Assembly: GCA_021399445.1 (NCBI GenBank)
Contig: JAJTUQ010000001.1
Coordinates: forward strand, 8,866,001-8,930,000
Length of the DNA: 64,000 nucleotides
Source: Xylogone sp. PMI_703
Lineage: Eukaryota > Ascomycota > Leotiomycetes
Direction of reading: 5' to 3'
The position numbers and the translations under genes were made by a program. Shown here one piece after another: positions 21,304 to 32,818 of the stretch (within the stretch, counting starts at the first letter, position 1; every line of letters starts with the position of its first letter). The notes beneath the pieces are model-generated. The model saw only the letters and a program-made list of their open reading frames with translations, made no database searches and was not told where the DNA came from.

Positions 21304-24300
21304 ATGACACCTAGTAAAACAGTACTTTATTTCTTTCTCGGAACGCTTCAACGGACAATAGAGGTATAGACTCTCATTCGCATATCAATAGTCCAGATTA
21401 TACTGATCTAGCCATTGTAGATAACACTACAACGTCAAGACACTTGGCAAAGCTTTGCACAAATACTCGATAATGTCCGGCAAAGTTTGGAAAGGCTTGA
21501 AGGCTTGAGCAAGGTGCTGAATGAAAAATCAGAAGGCCGTAATTTATTGGGAGATACCATTTTTACAATTTTCCAGGGACTCCTAGAACTTTCAGTAGAA
21601 ACTCTATCAACTATAAGAAAACGACCAGTTAGTAGGTTATGGGTTCATTCATTAAAACTTCGGCTAGACGCTAAGCTTGCAATTGCAGATAATTTCGATA
21701 ATGAGTGGATTGCAAAACGAGAAATATGTCTCAAGAGTATTGAAGATGCCATCTCTCAGTTTTCAGACACAGTCAGTCAAATTGGGTTGAGAAATACGAG
21801 TAAAGACCTGCCTACGCAGTCGAAGCCTACTTCTTCAACTGTTAACGGGGTAACTTTTCCACTTAAAGTGTTGCCATGGCCAGCATACAAAGGATTTTTC
21901 GGAAGAGAGGAGATTCTACATGAGCTAGGAAACAAGTTAGGGCTTGCGAGTTTTGATCAGAGAGGTTATGGTGATATACAATCAGTATTGGTACATGGTA
22001 CCGGAGGCGTTGGAAAGACTCAGATAGCCAGAGCTTTCGCCCATAGGAATCCAGTCGGATTTGACGCTATATTCTGGGTGAGAAGCGATACAGAAGTTAA
22101 TATTATGCAGGATTTTACCAAGATTGCTTTGAATCTAAACCTTCCCGGGGCAAGGCATAATGCACACACTGGTAGTTGGTTTATCTTCTCAAGGTGGCTC
22201 CACGAGCAAGAGTCCTCTCCAGACGGTGAGTGATACCGTGTTTTGGAAATGTCACCATCTCGACTAACTGGTCATAGGCAAACGGTGGCTCATAATCTAT
22301 GATAACTGCGATGATATCAAAGACATATACCCAAACTATATTCCCACAACAAAAGGCTCCATCCTAATTACTAGCCGCAAACGCTCTGCTAAGCTTGACG
22401 ACTCTCACATTGTACAAGTCGAGCCTTTCGATCGACTTGATGGTCTTAAGCTCATGAAACGATTGCTCTATCATGGCAACGGAGGAGAAGACAAAATATT
22501 ATCAGGAAGTGAAGAAAAGGCCCTACAAGCCCTCTTAGAAAAAGTAGATCGATTGCCGCTAGGGATCCATGTAATGGTGGCGTTGATGCTTCCACGGATA
22601 AATGCAAAGGGTCGACACCCGATCCGTGACTTCAGCAAGTTTTACGAGGAACATTCTCGACAATTATTGATTAGAGCCCCGCGCAGTACAGACTACGATC
22701 GAGACGTGGACAGGAGAGTTGGAGAACAACATGTCCTAGACAACGTGTGGCATTTGAGTTTTACAAGTCTTGATCAGAAGGCCATGTCGGTCTTAGGGAT
22801 GCTCTCCTTTCTTGCACCTAATGACATATTTATTTCTTGGTTCGATTTTCACTCAAAAGAGATCCCGCCTACTCACCAGGTGCTCTCTGTTTGTAAGGAT
22901 ATGTTTGAGTATGTTCTCGCCTTATAGCAAAAGTATTAGTACTTCGCTAACAAATTAGAAGAGTCGAATGTGCTGTTCTGGATTTACAAGGTGCAGCGCT
23001 GATCAGCAGAGACAATGATAATTCATCTGAAAGTGATTCTGCTGAATCCAATCCGATAATGACACCAACAACTGATGACTCAGATGCTAATCTTGACTAT
23101 GATTCTGATTCAAATTCCGAACAAGATGATCCTGTGAATCCCCCGGGTATAGACTCAACAAAAGTCTCACTTCATCGTCTGGTTCAGGAAGCAGTTATCT
23201 ATAGCAGAGAACCAGAGGAACGCCAGGCAATCTTTGACGCCGCTATCCGAGTTATGTACGAAGCATTTCCACGGCAGGAAAGTGGTATGACAATCGAAAG
23301 TCAAGCTGATACTTGCTCGCGACTAATGCCACATATTCTCTCGCTGGTCCGACGTCATCAAGAGCTAGGTCGGGGGACGCCGAACCCACTTCTTCCATCA
23401 GAGGAGTTCATTCGCCTCTTGCGACATTGCATATGGTAAATTGTTTTTGGAGCTTTCTGACTTTAGCTGACTTTGTAAAGGTACTTGTACGAAAGTGGTA
23501 ATGACACAACTGCATTGCAAATGTTGGATTTCGTCTATGAAGTCGTCGATAAAGTCTCGATAGATAAAACCTCTGAATTTTATGCGGACCTACAGTATAA
23601 GGCGGGGAGTGTTTACATGGACTGGGGCTTCCTTGCGAAGTGCCGCCGCGTCTGGGAAGAAGCACGTAAGATACTTGAAGTAAAGCAGGCAGAGGGTAGC
23701 AAATCAGCAAAGAGTCAATTAACATGGCTCTTAATGGCGATGGGCAATCTAGAGACCGCTAATGGAAATTATGATGCCGCATTAGAAAATTTCACTCGGT
23801 CCGACGAGGAAAGAATGGTTGAAGATAAAGACAATCTATGGAGGCATGGACTTGCAAATATGAACGGCGGCCGGCTCCAGTTCTTCATGGGAAATTATGA
23901 CAAAGCAATGGAAAAATATATGGAGTGCGAGAAAGGTTTCATTCCTAAATCTAACTGGATGGCCTGGTATGAATACTGAAAACGAAATATAGACGAGAAA
24001 CTGATATATGTATAGTATCGAGTATGCTCGAGGTAACGTCGAGTATGCACGCAACAACATCGAGCTTGCCAGAAAGTACTATCTGGAATCTGTCCAGTCT
24101 TGGAAAGCTAGCGGCCCAAATCATATCGTCCTCTCCGCTGTGTATACTAAGTTAGCACGTCTAGAGCTTCATCAGGGTCACCCGGAACCAGCGTTGTAAG
24201 TCACGGTTCTGAGAGTTTGTCTAGTTAGTGCAAGGGCTCACTGATTTATTAGAGAGTACATCCGTAAAGCCCAGCAGATCGCTAAAGGCCACGCCCATTC

Positions 24301-24502
24301 GCAAGGTGACCAAGCAAGGATCTTGCACACACAAGCAGCAATTCAAGAGGCCCTAGATCGTGTAACAGAATCTAAGAATACACAACGACTAGCCGAAGAG
24401 CAAAGATTGAAATTGCAGTCAATTCTAGGCAGCGAAGCAAGCACCAATTTTGACGGGACTGAAGAGGCATGGGATTCACTAGTATGCTTCTTCTGGCGCT
24501 GA
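21304..24502 (+). CDS. STAND ATPase: NB-ARC with C-terminal TPR repeats (fungal NLR-like)
   Basis: Seven exons: 21304-21363, 21421-22225, 22278-22908, 22959-23435, 23481-23966, 24016-24195, 24253-24502; 962 aa with all junctions in frame. An alpha-helical N-terminal domain (1-180, unassigned) precedes the nucleotide-binding core: Walker A GTGGVGKT at 213-220, Walker B LIIYDN with D297, an RNBS-B-like GSILITSRKR, and RLPLG. A linker with a run of Asp/Ser/Asn (encoded near 23010-23150) is followed by a helical region and TPR-like repeats such as MGNLETANGNYDAAL and YARGNVEYARNN. Such proteins are the fungal counterparts of NLR immune receptors and act in non-self recognition or programmed cell death. 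The first exon is short and the true 5' end may lie further upstream. Confidence 0.87.
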
Positions 24503-25123
24503 ATTTGTTTGTATTACTCTATAATATTTACAGAGCAAACTCTGTTGCACATCTCCTTACTTAGGCTTGACCTTCCATTACCTGCCTATGGAAACAGGAT
24601 TTAAATTAATTGGACTAGCCTCCTTCAGCACCTGTTATAAGGAAGCTATTATACCAATTCCCGAGCTATTACAAGCGATTTAAACAACTTATTCCAAGTA
24701 ATACTTGAAATTTATGATTTGTGTTTATGCAAAACCCCCTCAGGTATGGTTGACTGGCAGATCTATTCAGTGGCTCAGTATTTGTTCATAAGGTATTTAT
24801 CTGGAATAATTAGATAATTGTTGAATACGGTTGATATTGGAAGAGAATAGCACAAAGATCCAGAACCATCAAACTAACTTGTCATCACTACACTCCACTT
24901 TCCTCTTAGCCACTTGTGAAGCTTATAGTACGTCAACTTTTCACAGGTGATACCGATTTAGTTTTTACTTGACCTTTTGTGGATTAGCACCAGTGGAGTA
25001 AAAAGTATGATCTCAAGTAATAAGAGCATCATCATAGAATCATAGATCGTCACCAATGAGATCAATAAATATAATTACCATAGAAGAGTAACTTTGAACC
25101 GAAAAGGTGATAGTGTCTAGTAA
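24503..25123. other. Intergenic between convergent STAND and Zn2Cys6 genes
   Basis: AT-rich 3' regions of two convergent genes. No gene or repeat recognised. Confidence 0.55.
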
Positions 25124-27199
25124 CTACAACGAAGCCAACGTCCTTGTGTCCGTCTTAAATACTTCGCCACTTTTTCTCATCCAAGCAGTAACTCCAACCC
25201 ATCTCTCCAAAGCCCCTTCAACCACGGCCCACCCAATCTCATCATATCCATCCTTCCCAGCCTGTCCAACAGCAACAAGATAACAAGCCGCTCTCAACAT
25301 GCTCTTCACCAGCCTTCCATGTTCCTTCTCCCGACTTGCCTGCAAAATTACCAGTAACACCCATATAAATACCCCAGGAATTGCTTTCCATTGTGTTAGT
25401 GTAACGCGCCAGATCTTGCTCCATATGTGGTTCAAATCTGCAGTTGTGCATGATTCTGAGAGAGGGGTATGTGTAAGGATCGAGGAGACGTATATTCGGG
25501 AAGCTAGGAGGACAGTGGTGTAAATGTACGGATTCATTGATGCTGCTGCCGACGAAGTTGATTCTTCTGGCAGAGCGGCAATTCGATCTCGAATCCAAGC
25601 TGCTGTAGTAGTAAGTTTCAGGAAAGATTTATCTGTAAGAGGATGAGTTATCTGCTGAAGTACTGCATTTGTAAGAAAACGCATGTCGTCTAGAATTAAA
25701 GCAGTTCCTTGAGCGATGTTAAGGGTCGAGGATATGGATGCAAAGGATGTACCTGAAGGAAGTAAGGGGGTATTTAAGTGGAGAGGAAATATTGATGGCA
25801 GAGGCGAAAGGTTGTGCTTAAAGCAAGGAGCATTATCGTAAGTGCAAGCAATATGATAGTCGCATCTAGGCCATAATACTGGTCAGTTCGTCCTAGTATG
25901 GCAAGAGTGGAAATTATAGGATTCAAACCCACAATATAACCATCTTTCTCACGAATGGAGTCAAGTCAAACGCATCAACTCCACCTCTCTGCTTAACTAT
26001 CTCACTCAATCCTTTCATATGTTCATTTACCATATTCGTAATGCCCCAGTACCACTCATTTGTAATGAAATAAACGACAGCGGTGATTGTCTCATCAGAT
26101 GTGGCCATCTTCCTATCACTCAACAACTCATTCAAAAGCGTAATTGATTTCATTTTGAAAGAGGTTGCAACTGGTGATTGTGAAGCCGGAATACGCTGTG
26201 ATTCAGCTTGGTAACAAGCAGATGTGAACATCGCCATGTTGGATAGAATTCGAGAGCCCATTGCGCGTGGTACCCAAGTGTCGTTATAGTAATTTGGGCT
26301 AGGATTACCGTCAAGTGATACTACGTATTTTGAGATTAAATTCACAACTAAGAACATAAGTAAGAGTACAATTTACTTTAAATGCCTAAATATAAATGGC
26401 CGTGACACTTACATAGTTTGAACAACTCTCCGTTCTGAACAGACTGACAGATCGGCAAATAGTGAAGCGGGTCTCCCGATATCCTCCCAGAATATGGGCT
26501 TTCCATCTTACAGAATGATAACCTGGGAGCATCTGACCTAGGTTTCATTATGTTTGGTAATTCCATACCATTACCATACTCATCATTAACTGGAATGGCC
26601 AAATTTCTGCTGTCGCTGGTGTCGAACCAGATTTTACTTTCCCAAAGTAAATTATTCTGATGTTCGTCATCAAGTGCTGTCACCATTGATGTCAATAACT
26701 CTTGATAAGATGATACAGTATCTTGTGGTAATGGCACAAGGCAGGTGGTGTCCAGCCATCTTGTTTTGTTCTCTTGTTCTCGATGGATACTCTGTGTTGT
26801 TGATGAGGTTCGGGTAGTGGCATTCGATGAAGATTGTTCGGCTTGTAAGGTTTTAAGGGCCGGCCTATGTGCGACTGACGTTAATTATACCTTTGAATAA
26901 ATTGGTTGATACTTGTAGGATACCTTGGTGAAGTATAAATACAGTCTGGCTGAGGAAATCGCCTAGAGCAGTGATTGCACGGTTGCTGTCTATTACACTG
27001 AAAAGGATATCTGTCAGCTGTTTCACAGTACCATTTGTAAGACTGTCTCATATGACGGCAGCTTTACCCTTTGCTTTCTTTTATGGCATTCTGTGCAAGA
27101 AGTTGTTACTCTCGGGTGTCGTTTAAAAGTACCCTTCCCCGTTGGCGCACGGATAGGACCAACGTCTAAGGACCGCCTCGATTGCCGGCAGTCGGACAT
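25124..27199 (-). CDS. Zn(II)2Cys6 transcription factor
   Basis: Exons in transcript order: 27199-27068, 26997-26924, 26864-26413, 26347-25933, 25865-25124; 604 aa, all junctions in frame. The zinc cluster C35-x2-C38-x6-C45-x5-C51-x2-C54-x8-C63 is split by the first intron between Arg44 and Cys45, a feature that hides it from single-frame searches. The rest is the fungal-specific regulatory region (Fungal_trans_2-like): MAMFTSACYQAES, EWYWGITNMVNEHMKGLSEIVKQRGG, and a C-terminal helical bundle with ASRIYVSSIL. Nuclear DNA-binding regulator; ligand and targets unknown. The AtuA-type gene begins about 3 kb upstream on the same strand and could be a target (inference). Confidence 0.9.
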
Positions 27200-28212
27200 A
27201 GTAAGCTCTGCCGACTACCTGCTGCAAGGGCCATAGAGAAGTGCATCTGCTAGAATAAACTCTCCTAGCAGCGAGCAGGACTTGATAAAGACTGTTTCTC
27301 CAAAGAGGGAAATGATCAGGTGAGAGCGAGCAGTGCCAGCGCCAAGTGCAGCAGCAGCTAAGGCTGAGACATGACGCAGAAACTGTGATCTGTCGGATAT
27401 AAGACGTTCTGGGTATGGCTCAGCTTTTACGTAGGGTCTCGACTCAGCCTTATGGCAGGTTCCGGTCTTGGCTCGAGATCTGGATGAGCCTATTCACCTC
27501 CGGCAGTGGCAATTGGATACCGTCATACCGGCAGTTGAAGAGCTGGACAGGCGGAGGCGGTGGCTGTGCCGCTCACGTACTTTTAACTTAAATACTGAAA
27601 TAGCCACTATTAAGAGGCTTATATGTCTCTTCTTTCACATGAAACGTAACATTGGCTGACCTTATCCATGGCTTAGGGGACTTTACCGTACCAAGGATGT
27701 AGCATCGAAATGGCGGGCCTAGGCTAACGTGCGGCTCCTTCCTTGCACCAGAAGGGCAAAAAGAGGCGGCTTTGAGCGTTGGCAAAACATGTCTTGTATT
27801 TGGACAAATTATATGGCTTACCAGCACTAGTTAGCGTTGCCAAGATCGATGGCTAATCGATAGCTGATGCCCACTAGGCGTCGAGAGTAGCAAGTAAAGG
27901 TTTACTCTCCAAAAATATGAGAGTAGCACAGACAATAGATACATTAAAAATGGTAGCATAAATGCGAATATATATCCACAATTCAATTGCCTGCCCATTG
28001 ACAGATTGAGCAACTGCCTCATGGCATGGCTGGGATTGCAAGGTGGCAGGCGGGCTGTGAAATTGGCTTGATATCCTGTAAATCGTCGACACCGATTTAT
28101 TCTCGAGCTTATTTTTAGCCACGTATACAATTAGAGGAAATACATTATGGATGGACCAAGTTTTGAAGACTTCATTATGAGGTTCGGACTTTTACTCCAA
28201 TTTACCGTGAAA
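27200..28212. other. Intergenic, upstream of Zn2Cys6 gene and downstream of AtuA-type gene
   Basis: 1.0 kb, no supported gene. Frames 27468-27659 (plus), 27588-27827 and 27831-28130 (minus) overlap in conflicting frames and match nothing. It probably holds the regulator's promoter and the 3' region of the AtuA-type gene. Confidence 0.45.
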
Positions 28213-30166
28213 CTATTCTCGCCCAAACGGCAAAACTAGGTACATCAAAGGAATATGCTGCTGCGACCCGTGTGTGTCAGTCTCTCCAAATCCTCCTGAT
28301 ACAGCTGGGCGTGCGATAGTGGCTTTGTAGGCCATCGCCTGGTCGAAGAATAGTGATGCACTGATATCCTTGTCAAGCACACTGTAGAGTTTGCAGATGG
28401 TCTCCCTAGTCAAGAGTCCAGTGTTCTTAACTTTCTCGTAGATCTCTTTATCGGGGAACATGACATCGAATGTCAACTCGTATGGCCCCGAGTTCTTGCT
28501 GCGTAGGACGGAAGCTACATCGGCGAGGTAACATGTGCCTGCGGCAGGCTCAGGCGTCAGCCAGTACTTCTTGGTGGATTCGAGTTTCTTAGTCTTGCCA
28601 CCCGTCTTTGCTTGAACGGCTTTGGGAACACCTGCCTCAAGAGTCAGCAGCCATTAACATTAAACTGGATGATTAGAAAATATCTGGTCTTACGAGGTTG
28701 ATGAATATAACTGTTATCACCAGGAGCTGTTAGGGCTGTAATAGGGAAGAGCGCTATAGGATCCACCTTGTGCATAATGTGATAGACACAGAACTCCGGG
28801 AGCGGGCCCATCGGAATTTCACACGGTGTGAAGGGCCATGCAAAGTTTCCAGCTGTAGCCCGTTGACCTGGGTAAGGAGCATGAGTAAAGCCAAATTTAG
28901 CCATATTAGCCACCTGATCTGCTTGATCCTGAGTCGCAGCTCGAGCCTGTCCAGCAATGAAGACTTCCTTCGCTACACTCATGTCTGGCTCCAAAGGTCC
29001 CATGACGCCGTTCACTCCATACTTGTGAATCTTTAGGTCGTATTCATAGCCAAACTCATCTATTCTTTCTTTGACATGATTCCTAATAAACTCAATCCAA
29101 GAGTCAAGTTGTTGTAGCAAGATAGGATCGCGGAGAGCTCCCAGGAAGATAGTGTGGTAGCCATTGACTTTTGCACCTTCGAGCTTGACGGTATACTCTC
29201 CTTCGGGCTCCGGCACAAACTTTGCATTTCGAACACGAACCGTTCTCTCGTCTAGCTGTTCATAGGTGGTCTCATCAAGATGCAGAGCTCCGCCGGGGCC
29301 ATGGAGGATGTCAGGCCTGGTCTTCTCATACAAGAAGTGGGAAGCCACCGAGAGTGTTGTGCATTTTGACTTTGGATCGAGTGGGATCATGTCGAAGCTA
29401 TCATGACGAACGATAGCCAAACTCTCTCTAGATTTAGGAATTGAACATTGCGCTCCACATTCCATGATTTTACCCATAGCATAATTGGTGCCTGAACATT
29501 TGCATGTTTTGTTAGTTGTGGTAAGATAAAGAAGGACAAACCCCTACCTAGATTGTCAAAGCCGTGGAAGAGACAAAATGCAGCATATGGCGCTGGATCA
29601 TATGCTCGACCACCAATTATAATGTCGAAATCCGGGTTCTCACGCATCGCCTTGAGATATGGTTCCAGTCCCATTTGAGCTACAATGCGAGTGCTCGACT
29701 CGATATCATCCTCTTTCAGGTCGGGCACACCACCTCCACAAGGCTCAATGAGGCCATCTTTATACTTCTGTCGGACAAGATCCTTTGGAATCTCGGCATA
29801 GATCTTGACGATTTTCAATGGTCTGTACCCGTTCTTTTTGACAGCTGCAGCAATGACCTCGGCAGCTTTATCAACATGAGCATTCTCGCCATCACCACCA
29901 ATTGAGCCGATCAGGGAGGGTACATTGTATAAGTGAGCTGCTTTGGCGAACATCTCGAGATCGCGAGAGAGACGGCTCCATGGGACGTTTGGTAAGCCCA
30001 AGCCAAGACGACCAGGGCCACTGTCGGTTGAACCTCCATCAGCGATAATAGCATCGCATCCTGACTCGAGCGTATCCCAGAAGATATCCTCGCTGAAACC
30101 CTGCCCCAGTTGGCCAATAGGCGTAAATATTCGGAGCTCGTCCTTAACCTGAGCTGAAGGAGACAT
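28213..30166 (-). CDS. AtuA (DUF1446)-DUF4387 fusion protein
   Basis: Exons in transcript order: 30166-29548, 29491-28694, 28631-28213; 611 aa. Residues about 13-460 are the AtuA/DUF1446 domain (RIFTPIGQLGQGFSEDIFWD, ADGGSTDSGPGRLGLGLPNVPWS pieces, IIGGRAYDPAPYAAFC, GGALHLDETTYEQLD). Residues about 490-605 are the DUF4387-type domain (TCYLADVASVLRSKNSGPYELTFDVMF region), a separate protein in many bacteria. AtuA takes part in acyclic terpene (citronellol/geraniol) use in Pseudomonas, but its exact reaction is not settled, and fungal members are uncharacterised. No targeting signal seen. ATG 30166 is the first in-frame Met. Divergent from the SMP-30-like gene. Confidence 0.9.
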
Positions 30167-30668
30167 ATTTTTCTCTTGGTTCTTTTGTGCTAAACTGATG
30201 AGAATATAGCTCTGTTGAAACTTGAGCTCAGGCAAAGCTAGTTTGATTTACTTCCATTGTTTAATAAATACCACAAGCATCTGGGTAAAGTCCACATCCG
30301 TTTCGCATCATTCAGGCAGAGCTCGGCACTTCTGATGCTGAATGCGGCTCGCATTCCGAGTATCGGGGCTCCATTGCGATGGATTGAGCTCCGACTTCTC
30401 CAGAGCCATTGCGAGACACCCCGCGGCACAATATTATACTTCCGTTCCGCTTGAACTCTAGGAAGTCAAAATATGACGAGGCTGCTGTCCTGTTCCTAGT
30501 CCGAACTACGTTATACTGTACGTAAATCTGATTATGCTGGAGACCTTACTGTGGAGCACTATACTGCGGATGCTACGGCTCTGCAACCTTTTGAGCGGCC
30601 CTGCGAATTACGCCAAGGTTTGACTGAGCCCCTTTTAATGTAATGCGTGCAATTTTATCAGTATATAT
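30167..30668. promoter_or_regulatory. Divergent promoter of AtuA-type and SMP-30-like genes
   Basis: About 500 bp separating two outward-reading genes, with a TATA-like GTATATATATG at 30661-30671 overlapping the SMP-30-like start. CCGCGG at about 30419-30424 is a possible Zn2Cys6 site, but a single copy is weak evidence. Confidence 0.4.
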
Positions 30669-31856
30669 ATGTATGTGCCGTCGTTCCGGTGGGGTGCACA
30701 TATGAAGTTGTTAGCTCTGCAAGAGTTGCTGCATTGTGTGAGCTTCCCGATGGCACTTAAGGCTTTTCTACCGGCACTTGTGAGCGCCTCTGCGGCAGCA
30801 GCTACGGCTGCTTCTCCTTACGTTACTGCATCGCCAGCCTTCAAGTCAATTCTTGGTTCCAGCCCAAAGTTGACAGTCATCATCAACCAGTCACTTCCTC
30901 TCTTCCACGAAGCCTTCATCTACCACCCACCGACAGACTCATTATTCGTCACTAGCACATACTTGACGGATCCTTCAATCAACAACAATCAGACCGGGCA
31001 GTACCTAACGGTCGTCACAAATGCATCTTCCTCGCAGCCACAGCTTCAAATCCTCGACCAGCTCCCGGTGGCCAATCCCATATCAGGCACCCGCTACCTT
31101 CATGGTGGCGCCGATAAGCTTGTTTTTGCGGCTCTGGGGAATATGCAAAATGACCCACCTGGGGGTCTCTACTTTATAAATCCGTATGCACCGTTTAATA
31201 CCACTCCCTTGACTACGTCATACGGCGACTATCCATATGACGGCCTTGACGATGCAACGGCTCTCCCGGACGGCAGTGTCTACTTTACGGACTTGATTTA
31301 TGGCTACTTACACGGACTGAAGCCGGAACCTGTGCTTCCGAATCAGGTATACCGTTACGATCCCAAGACCAACACTACACGTGCAATGGCCGACCAGTTC
31401 GATCGACCTAATGGTATCACACGTTCACCAGATGGAACAGTTATCTACATAGGAGATACTGGTGCCAATGTGGGAGATGGGACCTTGGACTATACAGCCC
31501 AGCGGTCTATATACGCACTGACAGCAAAGAGCACTCCATCTGGAACAGGCGACAGCGCAGGTCCATTCCTCACCGACCGGAGGGTGTTTGCATTGCCTCT
31601 TGTGGGCGCAGCCGATGGCATCAAAACCGACACGGAAGGAAACGTCTGGGGCCTATCCACTGATGGATTGCATGTATGGGACCCAAGTGGAAACTTCCTG
31701 GGCAAGATTCTTCTTGATGATGAAGGTAATGGGGGCAATTTTGGCTTCGGAAAACCTGGTGTAGTGTTTATTGGGGGGACCACAGCGCTATTCAAATTGG
31801 AAATTTCAAAGTCCGTAGTGGGTACTGGAGTATATGCAGAAGACGATGATGACTAA
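30669..31856 (+). CDS. Secreted SMP-30/gluconolactonase-like beta-propeller protein
   Basis: Single exon, 395 aa from the first ATG. A start at Met12 (30702) or Met28 would expose a cleaner signal peptide (MALKAFLPALVSASAAAATAA). The propeller blocks are FHEAFIYHPPTDSLFVTSTY, DGLDDATALPDGSVYFTDLIYG, QFDRPNGITRSPDGTVIYIGDTGA, GAADGIKTDTEGNVW and DGLHVWDPSGNFLGKI. In SMP-30 proteins the Glu, Asn and Asp of such blocks hold a divalent metal; the DRPNGI Asn and YIGD Asp are in the usual places. Related enzymes open sugar lactones, and fungal secreted members are mostly unassigned. It ends in an acidic EDDDD tail. Divergent from the AtuA-type gene. Confidence 0.85.
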   Translation: MYVPSFRWGAHMKLLALQELLHCVSFPMALKAFLPALVSASAAAATAASPYVTASPAFKSILGSSPKLTVIINQSLPLFHEAFIYHPPTDSLFVTSTYLTDPSINNNQTGQYLTVVTNASSSQPQLQILDQLPVANPISGTRYLHGGADKLVFAALGNMQNDPPGGLYFINPYAPFNTTPLTTSYGDYPYDGLDDATALPDGSVYFTDLIYGYLHGLKPEPVLPNQVYRYDPKTNTTRAMADQFDRPNGITRSPDGTVIYIGDTGANVGDGTLDYTAQRSIYALTAKSTPSGTGDSAGPFLTDRRVFALPLVGAADGIKTDTEGNVWGLSTDGLHVWDPSGNFLGKILLDDEGNGGNFGFGKPGVVFIGGTTALFKLEISKSVVGTGVYAEDDDD

Positions 31857-32818
31857 AGATGGGGAAGATCGAATGAAACCAGCGTGTGATATAATTAAAG
31901 ATATAATATATCGAGATACTATAACAAAATCCAACTAATATTGATCACTTCTTTCTTTCCTCAATAAGTATTGCATATTTTACCCTTATAATTTGAGTTA
32001 TCGTACTTCATACAATAAATTTTACGCAAAGCAGTTTATAAAGAGGCTGCTTTCTAAGAAGATCGGAGCGGAGTGTCAGAGATACCAAACTCTACAAACT
32101 GGGCAGAAAGCAAACCTCCGCTCTGTGCAACACAGGAATGGGATATCAATTATCTTTTGAAGATAATATCTATATTTAGGACTAGCAAAAAATTATGCGT
32201 GCTACAGGAAGATTACTTACCAGTTCCCCGCAATTTTTCTTTGACTCGAGCTCAGCTCTATATTTGCTTGGCATTCCGAATAGCCCCATTGCGGTTCGCA
32301 ATCATAAAACCGGAATGTTTAATCACCCCGGTTCCCCGACCACACAGCTCTCCTACTCGCTCTCAATCACTCGATCATTCCTCAATTACGGCACCCCTGT
32401 GACTTTACATTGTCAGAAAAGGAGAAATAGGGACAGTTTCATCGGCAACCTTCAACTTCCGACCCCGACAGAGGTCTCGAAATCCACGTGACGTATCGGA
32501 AGAGAAAAGCAAATCCATCAAAGAACCAAATTAATTTTTGATTTCATGCCTGTCAGACTGGCACTGATGTACGGGATGGCCCATGACCAGTTCAATAAAG
32601 AATTGTTAACATCCTCCTTTCAGACTTCCTTGCCCCCCCCCTTCTCTTTGGGGAAGTGGTAGAGCGCAACTATGCCGTCCTCTGCAACTACGAGTCATAG
32701 CTAAGGAAAGTCGAACATCTGTGTCACTGAATCGCTATGATTTCTTCCAAACCCAATGTCTCCATTATCTAGGTTTTAATCAATCCTATCATATCAATCT
32801 ATCCAAACCTTACAACAA
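31857..32818. other. Intergenic between convergent SMP-30-like and lectin genes
   Basis: No supported gene. Frames at 32073-32402 and 32195-32491 overlap each other out of phase. A run of C at 32633-32641 is the only compositional oddity. Confidence 0.5.
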
